Shown: positions 27,334 to 36,404, numbered from the stretch's first letter. The stretch is 44,328 nt of DNA from Ectopseudomonas guguanensis (GCF_900104265.1 NZ_FNJJ01000022.1:1-44328), one strand, 5' to 3'. Notes: generated from the letters alone by a model not told the origin. Made by a program: numbers and translations.

Positions 27334-30271
27334 CCTGAGCGAACTGATCCTGATCAGCGCCGGCTATCTGCTGATGCTCTTCGGTGTCGCCTGGGTCAGT
27401 GAAAAGGGCCTGATCCCCCGCTGGATCATCCGCCACCCGCTGACCTACACCCTGTCGCTGGGCGTGTACGCCAGTGCCTGGGCCTTCTACGGCACGGTCG
27501 GCCTGGCCTACCAGTACGGTTACGGCTTTCTCGCCAGCTACCTCGGGGTTTCCGGGGCCTTTCTGCTGGCCCCCGTGCTGCTCTACCCGATCCTGCGCAT
27601 TACCCGCACCTACCAGCTGTCATCGCTGGCTGATCTGTTCGCCTTCCGCTTTCGCAGCACCTGGGCCGGCGCACTGACCACCCTGTTCATGCTGATTGGC
27701 GTGCTGCCGCTGCTGGCCCTGCAGATCCAGGCGGTGGCCGACTCCATCGGCATCCTCAGCCGCGAGCCGCTGCAGGAAAAAGTGGCGCTGAGTTACTGCG
27801 GCCTGATCATCCTGTTCACCATTCTGTTCGGCGCGCGCCATATCGCCACGCGCGAGAAACACGAGGGCCTGGTGTTCGCCATCGCCTTCGAGTCGCTGGT
27901 CAAGCTGGTCGCCCTCGGCGTGATCGGCTGGTACGCGCTGTATCAGGTGTTCGGCGGCCCGCGTGAGCTGGAGCTCTGGCTGGTGCAGAACCAGGCGGCA
28001 CTGGCCACGCTGCATACGCCGTTGCAGGAAGGCCCGTGGCGCACCCTGCTGCTGGTGTTCTTCGCCTCGGCCATCGTCATGCCGCACATGTACCACATGA
28101 CCTTCACCGAGAACCTCAACCCGCGCGCCATGGTCAGCGCCAGCTGGGGCCTGCCGCTGTTCCTGCTGCTGATGAGCCTGGCCGTGCCACTGATCCTCTG
28201 GGCCGGCCTCAAGCTTGGGGCCACCACAAACCCGGAATACTTCACCCTGGGCCTGGGTATCGCGGTCAACAGCGAAACCCTGGCCCTGCTCGCCTATGTC
28301 GGCGGTCTGTCGGCCTCCAGCGGCCTGATCATCGTCTCGACGCTGGCGCTGTCCGGCATGGCGCTGAACCACCTGGTGCTGCCGCTCTACCAGCCGCCAG
28401 CCGAAGGCAACATCTACCGCTGGCTGAAATGGACACGACGTGCGCTGATCGTGGCCATCATCATGGCCGGCTACGGCTTCTACCTGCTGCTCGGCGCCCA
28501 GCAGGATCTGGCCAACCTGGGCATCGTCGCCTTCGTCGCCACCTTGCAGTTCCTGCCCGGCGTACTGTCGGTGCTGTATTGGCAGACGGCCAATCGCCGC
28601 GGTTTCCTCGCCGGCCTGCTGGCCGGCATCAGCGTCTGGGCACTGACCATGCTGCTGCCGCTGCTGGGCAATCTGGAAGGTTTCTACCTGCCACTGTTCA
28701 ACGTCATCTATGTGCTCGATGACGCCAGCTGGCACCTGGCGGCCATCGCCTCACTGGCGGCCAACGTGCTGATGTTCACCCTGGTGTCGCTGTTCACCGA
28801 GGCCAGCCCGGAGGAGAAGAGCGCCGCCGAAGCCTGCGCGGTGGACAACGTGCGCCGTCCGCAACGGCGCGAGCTGGTCGCCGTGTCACCGCAGGACTTT
28901 GCCGCACAACTGGCCAAGCCGCTCGGCGCCAAGACCGCGCAGCGCGAAGTGGAACAGGCCCTGCGCGACCTGCACCTGCCCTTCGACGAGAGCCGCCCTT
29001 ATGCCCTACGCCGCCTGCGCGACCGCATCGAAGCCAACCTGTCCGGCCTGATGGGGCCGAGCGTGGCGCAGGACATTGTCGAAACCTTCCTGCCCTACAA
29101 GTCCGGCACCGAAGGCTATGTCACCGAGGACATTCACTTCATCGAAAGCCGCCTGGAGGATTACCAGTCGCGCCTCACCGGCCTGGCCGCCGAGCTCGAC
29201 GCCCTGCGCCGCTATCACCGCCAGACCTTGCAGGAGCTGCCCATGGGCGTGTGCTCGCTGGCCAAGGACCAGGAAATCCTGATGTGGAACCGGGCCATGG
29301 AAGAACTCACCGACATCCCCGCCCAGCGCATCGTCGGTTCGCGCCTGAGCACCCTGGCCGAACCCTGGCAGAGCCTGCTGCAGGACTTCATCGAACGCCC
29401 CGACCAGCACCTGCACAAACAGCATCTGGCACTCGACGGGCAGATTCGCTGGCTGAATCTGCACAAGGCAGCCATCAACGAACCGCTGGCGCCCGGCAAC
29501 AGCGGCCTGGTGCTGCTGGTCGAGGATCAGACCGAAACCCAGATGCTCGAAGACAAGCTGGTGCACTCCGAGCGCCTGGCCAGCATCGGCCGCCTCGCCG
29601 CCGGGGTCGCCCACGAGATCGGCAACCCGATCACCGGCATCGCCTGCCTGGCGCAGAACCTGCGCGAAGAACGCGAAAACGACGGCGAGCTGACCGAAAT
29701 CAGCGGGCAGATTCTCGAGCAGACCAAGCGTGTGTCACGCATCGTCCAGTCGCTGATGAGCTTCGCCCACTCCGGCAGCCACCAGCGCAGCGACGAGCCG
29801 GTGTGCCTGGCCGACGTGGCGCAGGACGCCATCGGCCTGCTGTCGCTGAACAAGCGCAACTTCGACATCCAGTTCTACAACCTGTGCGATCCGCAGCACT
29901 GGGCGTGCGGCGATCCGCAGCGCCTGGCCCAGGTACTGATCAACCTGCTGTCCAACGCCCGTGACGCCTCGCCACCCGGCGGCGCCATCCGCGTGCGCAG
30001 CGAGGCCAGCGAACATACCGTCGACCTGATCGTCGAGGACGAAGGCAGCGGCATTCCCAAGGCGATCATCGACCGCCTGTTCGAACCCTTCTTCACCACC
30101 AAGGATCCCGGCGAGGGTACCGGCCTGGGCCTCGCGCTGGTCTATTCGATCGTGGAAGAGCATTATGGACAAATAACAATCGACAGCCCGGCCGACCCCG
30201 AGCGCCAACTGGGCACTCGAATTCGGGTCACCCTGCCGAGACATGTCGAGGCGACGTCCGTAGCGATGTAA
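27317..30271 (+). CDS. cbrA: Sensor histidine kinase CbrA with SLC5 transporter-like domain
   Basis: CbrA senses carbon/nitrogen state and phosphorylates CbrB. The 984-residue protein starts with about 13 membrane helices of the sodium:solute symporter (SLC5) fold (residues 1-500). A STAC-like linker, a PAS domain (about 610-730), the HisKA helix GVAHEIGNPITG with His near 765, and a HATPase domain (NLLSNARDASP; DEGSGIP; GTGLGLALV) follow. P. fluorescens/putida CbrA has been linked to histidine uptake through the SLC5 part. The gene overlaps cbrX by 17 bases and is followed by cbrB after 53 bases. Confidence 0.97.
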   Translation: MLTSFSLSELILISAGYLLMLFGVAWVSEKGLIPRWIIRHPLTYTLSLGVYASAWAFYGTVGLAYQYGYGFLASYLGVSGAFLLAPVLLYPILRITRTYQLSSLADLFAFRFRSTWAGALTTLFMLIGVLPLLALQIQAVADSIGILSREPLQEKVALSYCGLIILFTILFGARHIATREKHEGLVFAIAFESLVKLVALGVIGWYALYQVFGGPRELELWLVQNQAALATLHTPLQEGPWRTLLLVFFASAIVMPHMYHMTFTENLNPRAMVSASWGLPLFLLLMSLAVPLILWAGLKLGATTNPEYFTLGLGIAVNSETLALLAYVGGLSASSGLIIVSTLALSGMALNHLVLPLYQPPAEGNIYRWLKWTRRALIVAIIMAGYGFYLLLGAQQDLANLGIVAFVATLQFLPGVLSVLYWQTANRRGFLAGLLAGISVWALTMLLPLLGNLEGFYLPLFNVIYVLDDASWHLAAIASLAANVLMFTLVSLFTEASPEEKSAAEACAVDNVRRPQRRELVAVSPQDFAAQLAKPLGAKTAQREVEQALRDLHLPFDESRPYALRRLRDRIEANLSGLMGPSVAQDIVETFLPYKSGTEGYVTEDIHFIESRLEDYQSRLTGLAAELDALRRYHRQTLQELPMGVCSLAKDQEILMWNRAMEELTDIPAQRIVGSRLSTLAEPWQSLLQDFIERPDQHLHKQHLALDGQIRWLNLHKAAINEPLAPGNSGLVLLVEDQTETQMLEDKLVHSERLASIGRLAAGVAHEIGNPITGIACLAQNLREERENDGELTEISGQILEQTKRVSRIVQSLMSFAHSGSHQRSDEPVCLADVAQDAIGLLSLNKRNFDIQFYNLCDPQHWACGDPQRLAQVLINLLSNARDASPPGGAIRVRSEASEHTVDLIVEDEGSGIPKAIIDRLFEPFFTTKDPGEGTGLGLALVYSIVEEHYGQITIDSPADPERQLGTRIRVTLPRHVEATSVAM

Positions 30272-30324
30272 ACAGCGAGAGAGGCTGCCACTGGCACCTC
30301 CGTGACCGTCGAGAGACCGAATTG

Positions 30325-31758
30325 ATGCCACATATTCTTATCGTCGAAGACGAAACCATTATCCGCTCTGCCTTGCGCCGCCTGCTCGAACGCAATCAGT
30401 ACCAGGTCAGCGAAGCCGGCTCGGTACAGGAAGCCCAGGAGCGCTACAGCATTCCCTCCTTCGACCTGATCGTCAGCGACCTGCGCCTGCCTGGCGCGCC
30501 GGGTACCGAACTGATCAAGCTGGCCGAAGGCACGCCGGTGCTGATCATGACCAGCTACGCCAGCCTGCGCTCGGCGGTGGATTCGATGAAGATGGGCGCG
30601 GTCGATTACATCGCCAAGCCCTTCGACCACGACGAGATGCTGCAGGCCGTCGCCCGCATCCTGCGGGATCGCCAGGAAGCCAAGAGCGCACCGGCGCCAA
30701 CCACCGCCACCACCACTCGCGGTAACGCTGCCGAGAAGGCAGTGGACAACGCCAACGGCGAGATCGGCATCATCGGCTCCTGCGCAGCCATGCAGGAGCT
30801 CTACAGCAAGATTCGCAAGGTCGCGCCTACTGACTCCAATGTACTGGTTCAGGGCGAGTCGGGTACCGGCAAGGAGCTGGTCGCACGCGCCCTGCATAAC
30901 CTCTCCAGACGCGCCAAGGCGCCGCTGATTTCGGTGAACTGCGCGGCCATTCCGGAAACCCTGATCGAGTCCGAGCTGTTCGGCCACGAGAAAGGCGCCT
31001 TCACCGGCGCCAGCGCCGGGCGTGCCGGCCTGGTGGAAGCGGCCGACGGCGGCACCCTGTTCCTCGACGAAATCGGCGAACTGCCGCTGGAAGCCCAGGC
31101 GCGACTGCTGCGCGTGCTGCAGGAAGGCGAGATTCGTCGGGTCGGCTCGGTGCAATCGCAAAAGGTCGACGTGCGCCTGATCGCTGCCACTCACCGCGAC
31201 CTCAAGACCCTGGCCAAGACCGGCCAGTTTCGCGAAGACCTCTATTACCGCCTGCACGTCATCGCCCTGAAGCTGCCGGCGTTGCGCGAGCGCGGTAACG
31301 ACGTGATCGAGATCGCCCAGGCCTTTCTGGTCCGTCAGTACACACGCATGGGCCGCGAACCATTGCGTTTCGCCCATGATGCCGAGCAGGCAATCCGCCA
31401 TTACCCCTGGCCAGGCAACGTGCGCGAGCTGGAAAACGCCATCGAGCGCGCGGTGATTCTCTGCGAGGGGGCGGAAATTTCTGCCGATCTGTTGGGTATC
31501 GACATCGAGCTGGACGATCTGGATGACGAGGATTTCGGCCTGCCGGCGACAGCCGGGCAAAGCGCTGGCAACAGCCACGAGCCGACCGAGGACCTGTCGC
31601 TGGAAGACTACTTCCAGCACTTCGTCCTCGAACACCAGGACCACATGACCGAGACCGAATTGGCGCGCAAGCTGGGCATCAGCCGCAAATGCCTGTGGGA
31701 ACGCCGCCAACGCCTCGGCATTCCGCGGCGCAAATCCGGCGTGACCAGCGGCCCTTGA
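30325..31758 (+). CDS. cbrB: Sigma-54-dependent response regulator CbrB
   Basis: CbrB is an NtrC-family activator with 477 residues. The receiver domain has phospho-acceptor Asp52 (IVSDLRLPG) and Lys in AKPF. The AAA+ domain has Walker A GESGTGKE (177-184) and the sigma-54 contact loop GAFTGA near 224. A C-terminal Fis-type helix-turn-helix follows (ETELARKLGISRKCLWERRQRLG). The ATG is preferred over an adjacent upstream TTG. It activates the downstream sRNA CrcZ, whose sigma-54 promoter and dyad sites follow directly. Confidence 0.97.
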   Translation: MPHILIVEDETIIRSALRRLLERNQYQVSEAGSVQEAQERYSIPSFDLIVSDLRLPGAPGTELIKLAEGTPVLIMTSYASLRSAVDSMKMGAVDYIAKPFDHDEMLQAVARILRDRQEAKSAPAPTTATTTRGNAAEKAVDNANGEIGIIGSCAAMQELYSKIRKVAPTDSNVLVQGESGTGKELVARALHNLSRRAKAPLISVNCAAIPETLIESELFGHEKGAFTGASAGRAGLVEAADGGTLFLDEIGELPLEAQARLLRVLQEGEIRRVGSVQSQKVDVRLIAATHRDLKTLAKTGQFREDLYYRLHVIALKLPALRERGNDVIEIAQAFLVRQYTRMGREPLRFAHDAEQAIRHYPWPGNVRELENAIERAVILCEGAEISADLLGIDIELDDLDDEDFGLPATAGQSAGNSHEPTEDLSLEDYFQHFVLEHQDHMTETELARKLGISRKCLWERRQRLGIPRRKSGVTSGP

Positions 31759-31804
31759 CGCCGCGGCTGCGGTGACAACCTGCCCGCACAGGGGTTTCAC
31801 AGGT

Positions 31805-31851
31805 TGTTACCGTTTCAATATCTCGTAACAAAGGCCGGGTCTAACGGTAAC
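31805..31851 (+). promoter_or_regulatory. CbrB binding-site cluster upstream of CrcZ
   Basis: TGTTAC (31805-31810), 14 bases, then GTAACA (31825-31830) forms a dyad. A further GGTAAC lies at 31846-31851. These sit 80-125 bp upstream of the sigma-54 promoter, the normal distance for an enhancer-binding protein. Assignment to CbrB is by context and the GTTAC/GTAAC half-site. Confidence 0.75.
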
Positions 31852-31868
31852 GAAAACCCGGCTTTTTT
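31834..31868 (+). terminator. Intrinsic terminator of cbrB
   Basis: GCCGGGT and ACCCGGC, with a 15-base loop, are followed by six T residues. The loop holds the third GTAAC half-site, so terminator and enhancer share bases. Confidence 0.85.
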
Positions 31869-31928
31869 ATCCCCCACCGAACACCCCATGTCGTCACAAA
31901 CCCTTGATTTACAAGGAATCGCAAAAAC

Positions 31929-31944
31929 TGGCACGGCATCTGCT
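31929..31944 (+). promoter_or_regulatory. Sigma-54 promoter of crcZ
   Basis: TGGCACGGCATCTGCT has the -24 GG and -12 GC separated by exactly 10 bases, close to the TGGCACN5TTGCW consensus. Transcription should begin near 31954. Confidence 0.93.
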
Positions 31945-31953
31945 TTATCTCTG

Positions 31954-32320
31954 GCACAACAACAATAACAAGCAATGCCCTACACAATAAGAACAAGACG
32001 TAACGACTCCAGAACAACAAGAACAACAAGGTACGGAGGCGCAGCTAACTGATTCTTTTGGAGAGGAGTTGCCGCGAGGGGTTCGCCCCAGCGACCAGGT
32101 AGAGAACAATAAAACTGCCCTGAGGCAGCGCCAGAACTGGTTGATTAAGGCAGCATCAGCGTCCAAAGAAATCCGTTTGCTATTGGCTCCCCATTCTAGG
32201 GAGCACCCGGTAAGCCACGGCGAGCCGGGAAGGGCCGAACAACAAGAACAACAGGCCCTCAATAACAATAAAAACAGAGCACGCACCAACTTGGGGGGGA
32301 GCTTCGGCTCCCCCAGTAGC
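31954..32320 (+). ncRNA. crcZ: CrcZ, small RNA decoy for Hfq/Crc
   Basis: CrcZ sequesters the Hfq-Crc repressor through many CA-rich A-A-N motifs, relieving carbon catabolite repression. This stretch of about 365 nt lies between cbrB and pcnB, the P. aeruginosa crcZ position. Its start (GGCACAACAACAATAACAAG) resembles the P. aeruginosa 5' end as I remember it. I count six A-rich clusters: 31956-31972, 31983-31998, 32011-32030, 32103-32112, 32239-32252 and 32259-32277. It ends in a GGGGGAGC/GCTCCCCC hairpin. The ends are estimated. There is no convincing protein in the region. Confidence 0.93.
32295..32314 (+). terminator. 3' hairpin of CrcZ
   Basis: GGGGGAGC, TTCG and GCTCCCCC form an 8-bp stem closed by a stable UUCG tetraloop. 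No T-run follows, so the exact 3' end is uncertain and some readthrough into pcnB is possible. Confidence 0.7.
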
Positions 32321-32375
32321 TTCCGGTCCTCGAATCCCCGCCTGCCGCCCTTCTACACACCTGTTCCCGACACGA

Positions 32376-32384
32376 TGCTAGAAT
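32376..32384 (+). promoter_or_regulatory. Extended -10 promoter candidate for pcnB
   Basis: TGCTAGAAT is an extended -10 (TGn plus TAGAAT). It would give a 5' untranslated region of about 180 bases before the pcnB ATG. There is no clear -35. I see nothing else recognisable between the CrcZ hairpin and pcnB. Confidence 0.45.
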
Positions 32385-32569
32385 CCGCAGCAATCATGCG
32401 GTCATCGTTCCGTATGCCGTCGAAACGGGCTGCCGAAGCAGACGCCAGGATGGCGTTCACCGATCGTGAGCGAATCCAAGGTTGCCGCCTTCAACGCCGC
32501 CATGCCCTCCCAGGCAGCAGCTCGACAGCATATGGTGCAGGCCGGTCACTACTCCAAACAGTGCATCCC

Positions 32570-33958
32570 ATGCTGAAAAAGCTGTTCAAGTCTTTCCGCT
32601 CACCTCTGCGCCGTGCCCCACGCCCACGCAGCACTCCCGAAGTGCTGAGCAGTCGCCAACATCCGCTTCATCGCAACGAGATCAGTCGTCACGCCATCAG
32701 TGTGGTCGAGCGCCTGCAGAAGGCCGGCTACCAGGCCTATCTGGTCGGCGGCTGCGTTCGCGACCTGCTGCTGGATCTCGATCCCAAGGATTTCGACGTG
32801 GCCACCAGCGCCACGCCCGAGCAGGTACGGGCGGAGTTCCGCAACGCCCGGGTGATCGGTCGCCGCTTCAAGCTGGTCCACGTGCACTTCGGCCGCGAGA
32901 TCATCGAAGTGGCGACCTTCCGCGCCAACCATCCGCAAGGCGAGGAAGAGGAAAACAGCAACCAGGCTGCCCGCCACGAAAGCGGCCGCATCCTGCGCGA
33001 TAACGTTTACGGCACACTGGAAGACGACGCCCAGCGCCGCGACTTCACCATCAACGCGCTGTATTACGACCCGACCCAGGAACACATCCTCGATTACGCC
33101 CGCGGCATGCACGATGTGCGCAACCACCTGGTGCGCCTGATCGGCGACCCGGAGCAGCGCTACCTGGAAGACCCGGTGCGCATGCTGCGCGCAGTACGAT
33201 TCGCCGCCAAGCTGGACTTCGAGATCGAGAAGCACAGCGCCGCGCCGATCCGCCGCCTGGCACCCATGCTACGCGACATTCCGGCAGCACGCCTGTTCGA
33301 CGAAGTGCTCAAGCTGTTTCTCGCCGGTTACGCCGAATACACCTTCGACCTGCTGCTCGAGCACGACCTGTTCGCCCAGCTGTTCCCGGCCAGTGGCGAG
33401 GCGCTCAAGCGCAATCCCGAGTACACCGAAAAGCTGATCCGTCAGGCGCTGATCAACACCGACGACCGCATCCACGATGGCAAGTCGGTCACCCCGGCCT
33501 TCCTCTTCGCCGCCCTGCTCTGGCCCGCGCTGCCGGCCCGCGTGCTGCAACTGCAGAGCAAGGGCATGCCACCGATCCCGGCGATGCAGGAGGCCGCCCA
33601 CGAGCTGATCGCCGAGCAGTGCCAGCGCATTGCCGTGCCCAAGCGTTTCACCATCCCGATTCGCGAAATCTGGGACATGCAGGAGCGTCTGCCGCGACGC
33701 AGTGGTAAACGTGCCGACCTGCTGCTGGAGAACCCGCGCTTTCGCGCCGGCTACGACTTCCTCCTGCTGCGCGAGCTGGCCGGCGAGGACACCGGTGGCC
33801 TGGGCGAGTGGTGGACGGACTACCAGGATGCCAATGACAGCGAGCGCCGGCAGATGATTCGCGACCTCGCCGGCAAAGGCGAAAGCACCGGCAACGCCCC
33901 GCGCAAACGCCGCCGCAACAACAATCGCCGCAAACGCAGCGAAAGCGGCGACGAGTGA
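32570..33958 (+). CDS. pcnB: Poly(A) polymerase I
   Basis: PcnB adds 3' poly(A) tails that promote RNA decay. The 462-residue protein has the nucleotidyltransferase motif GGCVRDLLLDLDPKDFDVATSATPEQV (catalytic Asp pair), the class II tRNA-NT/PAP motifs (RRDFTINALYYDP; RYLEDPVRMLRAVRFAAKL) and a basic C-terminal tail (RKRRRNNNRRKRS) for RNA binding. I chose the ATG giving MLKKLFKSF. An open frame runs back into CrcZ, but that part has no family match. Its TGA overlaps the folK ATG by one base. Confidence 0.93.
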   Translation: MLKKLFKSFRSPLRRAPRPRSTPEVLSSRQHPLHRNEISRHAISVVERLQKAGYQAYLVGGCVRDLLLDLDPKDFDVATSATPEQVRAEFRNARVIGRRFKLVHVHFGREIIEVATFRANHPQGEEEENSNQAARHESGRILRDNVYGTLEDDAQRRDFTINALYYDPTQEHILDYARGMHDVRNHLVRLIGDPEQRYLEDPVRMLRAVRFAAKLDFEIEKHSAAPIRRLAPMLRDIPAARLFDEVLKLFLAGYAEYTFDLLLEHDLFAQLFPASGEALKRNPEYTEKLIRQALINTDDRIHDGKSVTPAFLFAALLWPALPARVLQLQSKGMPPIPAMQEAAHELIAEQCQRIAVPKRFTIPIREIWDMQERLPRRSGKRADLLLENPRFRAGYDFLLLRELAGEDTGGLGEWWTDYQDANDSERRQMIRDLAGKGESTGNAPRKRRRNNNRRKRSESGDE

Positions 33959-34443
33959 TGGAGCGGGTTTACATCGGCCTCGGCAGTAATCTGGCCGAGC
34001 CCCTGCAACAGTTGCGTGCGGCCCTGGACGCCATCGCGCAACTGCCGCAGAGCCGCCTGCAGGCACAATCGTCCTTCTACATCAGCGATCCGCTCGGCCC
34101 GGCTGTCCAGCCACGCTACGTCAATGCCGTGGCGGCGCTGGATACCGAACTGGAGCCCTGGCAGTTGCTCGATGCGCTGCAACGCATCGAGCAGGAGCAG
34201 GGTCGCGTGCGCAAGGCCGAGCGTTGGGGCCCGCGCACCCTGGATCTGGACATCCTGCTGTTCGGTGAACGTCTGCTCGACGACGAGCGGCTGACCGTGC
34301 CGCACTACCATATGCACGCCCGCCCCTTCGTGCTCTATCCCCTGGCCGAGCTGGCTGCCGATCTGCAACTACCGGACGGCCGCAGCCTTGCCGCCCTGCT
34401 GCAAGCCTGCCCCTTCAGTGGCCTGGAACGTCTGCCGCAGTAG
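33958..34443 (+). CDS. folK: 2-amino-4-hydroxy-6-hydroxymethyldihydropteridine diphosphokinase
   Basis: FolK transfers pyrophosphate from ATP to 6-hydroxymethyl-dihydropterin in folate synthesis. The 161-residue protein has N-terminal IGLGSN and the family signature RWGPRTLDLDILLFG (about 88-102), whose Asp pair binds Mg-ATP. VPHYHMHARPFVLYPLAEL follows. The start overlaps the pcnB stop (TGATG), as in many gamma-proteobacteria. A REP element follows. Confidence 0.97.
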   Translation: MERVYIGLGSNLAEPLQQLRAALDAIAQLPQSRLQAQSSFYISDPLGPAVQPRYVNAVAALDTELEPWQLLDALQRIEQEQGRVRKAERWGPRTLDLDILLFGERLLDDERLTVPHYHMHARPFVLYPLAELAADLQLPDGRSLAALLQACPFSGLERLPQ

Positions 34444-34454
34444 CCCGGCCGGCC

Positions 34455-34514
34455 CCTGTGGGAGGGGCTTGAGCCGCTCTCCGACAAGCTCGCCGCTGAA
34501 GCGCCTCCCACAGG
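34455..34514. repeat. REP-type inverted repeat between folK and panB
   Basis: CCTGTGGGAGG (34455-34465) and CCTCCCACAGG (34504-34514) form 11-bp perfect arms. The CTGTGGGAG core is the common Pseudomonas REP sequence. Confidence 0.85.
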
Positions 34515-34551
34515 GCGGTCCGTTGCGCAACCCGGCATCCCGCGCATTGGC

Positions 34552-34614
34552 GGTAACGCCAGTAACAGAGCGGTAACACCCGCAATTGACTTCACGCCCC
34601 CCCATCAGGACTAT
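34552..34614 (+). promoter_or_regulatory. panB promoter region with GTAAC direct repeats
   Basis: TTGACT (34586-34591), a 17-bp spacer and GACTAT (34609-34614) form a candidate promoter about 95 bases before panB. Upstream are three direct repeats: GGTAAC (34552-34557), AGTAAC (34561-34566) and GGTAAC (34572-34577). These could be an activator or repressor site. CCCGTTGC/GCGACGGG (34621-34639) forms a small hairpin in the leader. Confidence 0.4.
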
Positions 34615-34716
34615 AGGCGTCCCGTTGCCCAGCGACGGGCGCACCTTTGATGCCAATCCAGGCCGGATTGCCGCCGGATAGAAGCGGTATACCGAGCCTG
34701 AGCGAGGACCCTTGAA

Positions 34717-35517
34717 ATGCCTGACGTTACCCTGACCACCCTGCAGAGTCACAAGCAGAACGGTGAAAAGATCGCCATGCTGACCTGCTATGACGCCACC
34801 TTCGCCCACGCGGCCTGCCAGGCCGGGGTCGATGTGCTGCTGGTCGGCGACTCCCTGGGCATGGTCCTGCAGGGCCACGACAGTACCCTGCCGGTCAGCG
34901 TCGAGGAGATGGCCTATCACACTGCCTGCGTGAAACGCGGCAATCAGGGCGCACTGATCCTCACCGACCTGCCGTTCATGGCCTACGCCACCAGCGAACA
35001 GGCTCTGCACAACAGCGCCCGGCTGATGCAGGCCGGCGCCCACATGGTCAAACTCGAAGGCGCCGGCTGGCTGGCCGAACCCATTCGCCTGCTGGCCGAG
35101 CGCGGCGTACCGGTCTGCGCGCACCTTGGCCTGACCCCGCAGGCGGTGAACATCCTCGGCGGCTACAAGGTTCAGGGCCGCCAGGAAGCCCAGGCGCGGC
35201 AGATGCGTGCCGATGCCATGGCGCTGGAACAGGCTGGCGCGGCCATGCTGCTGCTCGAGTGCGTACCCAGCGAACTGGCGGCGGAAATCACCCAGGCGGT
35301 GAAGATCCCGGTGATCGGCATCGGCGCCGGCGCCGCTACCGATGGCCAGGTGCTGGTGCAACACGACATGCTCGGCCTGTCGCTGTCCGGCCGCACGCCG
35401 AAGTTCGTGCGCAACTTCATGGAGGGCCAGAGCAGCATTCAAGGCGCCCTGAGCGCCTACGTCCAGGCGGTCAAGGACGGCAGCTTCCCCGCCGCCGAAC
35501 ACGGTTTCTCCGCATGA
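34717..35517 (+). CDS. panB: 3-methyl-2-oxobutanoate hydroxymethyltransferase
   Basis: PanB adds a hydroxymethyl group from methylene-tetrahydrofolate to 2-oxoisovalerate, the first committed step of pantothenate (coenzyme A) synthesis. The 266-residue TIM-barrel has VLLVGDSLGMVLQGHDSTLPVSVEEM with the Mg-binding Asp, VKLEGAGW, and the catalytic Glu region LLECVPSELAAEITQAVKIPVIGIGAG. The ATG sits 5 bases after a GAGGACCC ribosome site. Its end overlaps panC by 4 bases. Confidence 0.97.
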   Translation: MPDVTLTTLQSHKQNGEKIAMLTCYDATFAHAACQAGVDVLLVGDSLGMVLQGHDSTLPVSVEEMAYHTACVKRGNQGALILTDLPFMAYATSEQALHNSARLMQAGAHMVKLEGAGWLAEPIRLLAERGVPVCAHLGLTPQAVNILGGYKVQGRQEAQARQMRADAMALEQAGAAMLLLECVPSELAAEITQAVKIPVIGIGAGAATDGQVLVQHDMLGLSLSGRTPKFVRNFMEGQSSIQGALSAYVQAVKDGSFPAAEHGFSA

Positions 35518-36371
35518 ACACAGTCAAGACCCTGCGCGAACTGCGCGCCGCCGTGGCCCAGGCCCGCGCCGAGGGCAAGCAGATCGGCTTCGTGCCGACC
35601 ATGGGCAATCTCCACGCCGGCCACGTTTCGCTGGTGGAAATCGCCGCCCAGCGCGCCGACTTCGTGGTCGCCAGCATCTTCGTCAATCCGCTGCAGTTCG
35701 GCGCGGGTGAGGACCTGGACAAATACCCGCGCACCCTCGCCGCCGATCAGGAAAAGCTGCTGGCGGCTGGCTGTCACCTGCTGTTTCACCCCGATGTTGC
35801 GGAAATCTACCCGCACGGCATGGGCGACCAGACTCGCGTCAGCGTGCCGGGCGTATCGGAAGGACTCTGTGGCGCCAGCCGCCCGGGCCATTTCGAGGGC
35901 GTGGCGACCGTGGTGACCAAGCTGTTCAATATGGTCCAGCCCGATCTGGCCGTTTTCGGCGAGAAGGACTATCAGCAACTGGCGGTGATCCGCGCGCTGG
36001 TGCAGGACCTGAACATGCCGATCCAGATCATTGGTGCGCCGACCCAGCGCGCCGAAGACGGCCTCGCCCTGTCCTCACGCAATGGCTACCTCGATGCCGC
36101 GCAACGCAGCACGGCGCCAACGCTGTATCGGAGCCTGCAGGCGATAGCCGAAGAGTTGCGCCGCGGCGCCCGTGACTACGCACGACTGATCGACGCCGCG
36201 CAGGAGCAACAGCGCGCAGCGGGCTTCGTTCCCGACTACCTGGAAATCCGCAACGCGGTGACGCTGCGCCCGGCGCAGATCGACGACCGCCATCTGGTGA
36301 TTCTCACCGCGGCACAGCTGGGTGGCACCCGCTTGATCGACAATCTTGTGGTTGAACTGCCGAGTCAGTAG
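35514..36371 (+). CDS. panC: Pantothenate synthetase
   Basis: PanC condenses pantoate with beta-alanine using ATP. The 285-residue enzyme has the nucleotidylyltransferase motif FVPTMGNLHAGHVSLV (HIGH equivalent His-Ala-Gly-His), FGEKDYQQLAVIR and LALSSRNGYL (KMSKS-like). The start overlaps panB by ATGA, so the two form one translationally coupled unit. The usual next gene, panD (makes beta-alanine), is absent. A terminator follows directly. Confidence 0.97.
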   Translation: MNTVKTLRELRAAVAQARAEGKQIGFVPTMGNLHAGHVSLVEIAAQRADFVVASIFVNPLQFGAGEDLDKYPRTLAADQEKLLAAGCHLLFHPDVAEIYPHGMGDQTRVSVPGVSEGLCGASRPGHFEGVATVVTKLFNMVQPDLAVFGEKDYQQLAVIRALVQDLNMPIQIIGAPTQRAEDGLALSSRNGYLDAAQRSTAPTLYRSLQAIAEELRRGARDYARLIDAAQEQQRAAGFVPDYLEIRNAVTLRPAQIDDRHLVILTAAQLGGTRLIDNLVVELPSQ

Positions 36372-36404
36372 CTGCCTCCAAAGGCAGACGGTTACACTCT
36401 TAGA

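Noticed and set aside
31956..32280. CA-rich repeats considered as a CRISPR or tandem repeat array
   Set aside because: Repeat units are short, irregular A-A-N motifs without unique spacers. They fit the Hfq/Crc-binding sites of CrcZ.
32069..32569. N-terminal extension of pcnB by 167 codons
   Set aside because: It starts inside CrcZ and covers its hairpin; the extension has no family similarity and low-complexity Asn/Gln runs from the CA motifs.
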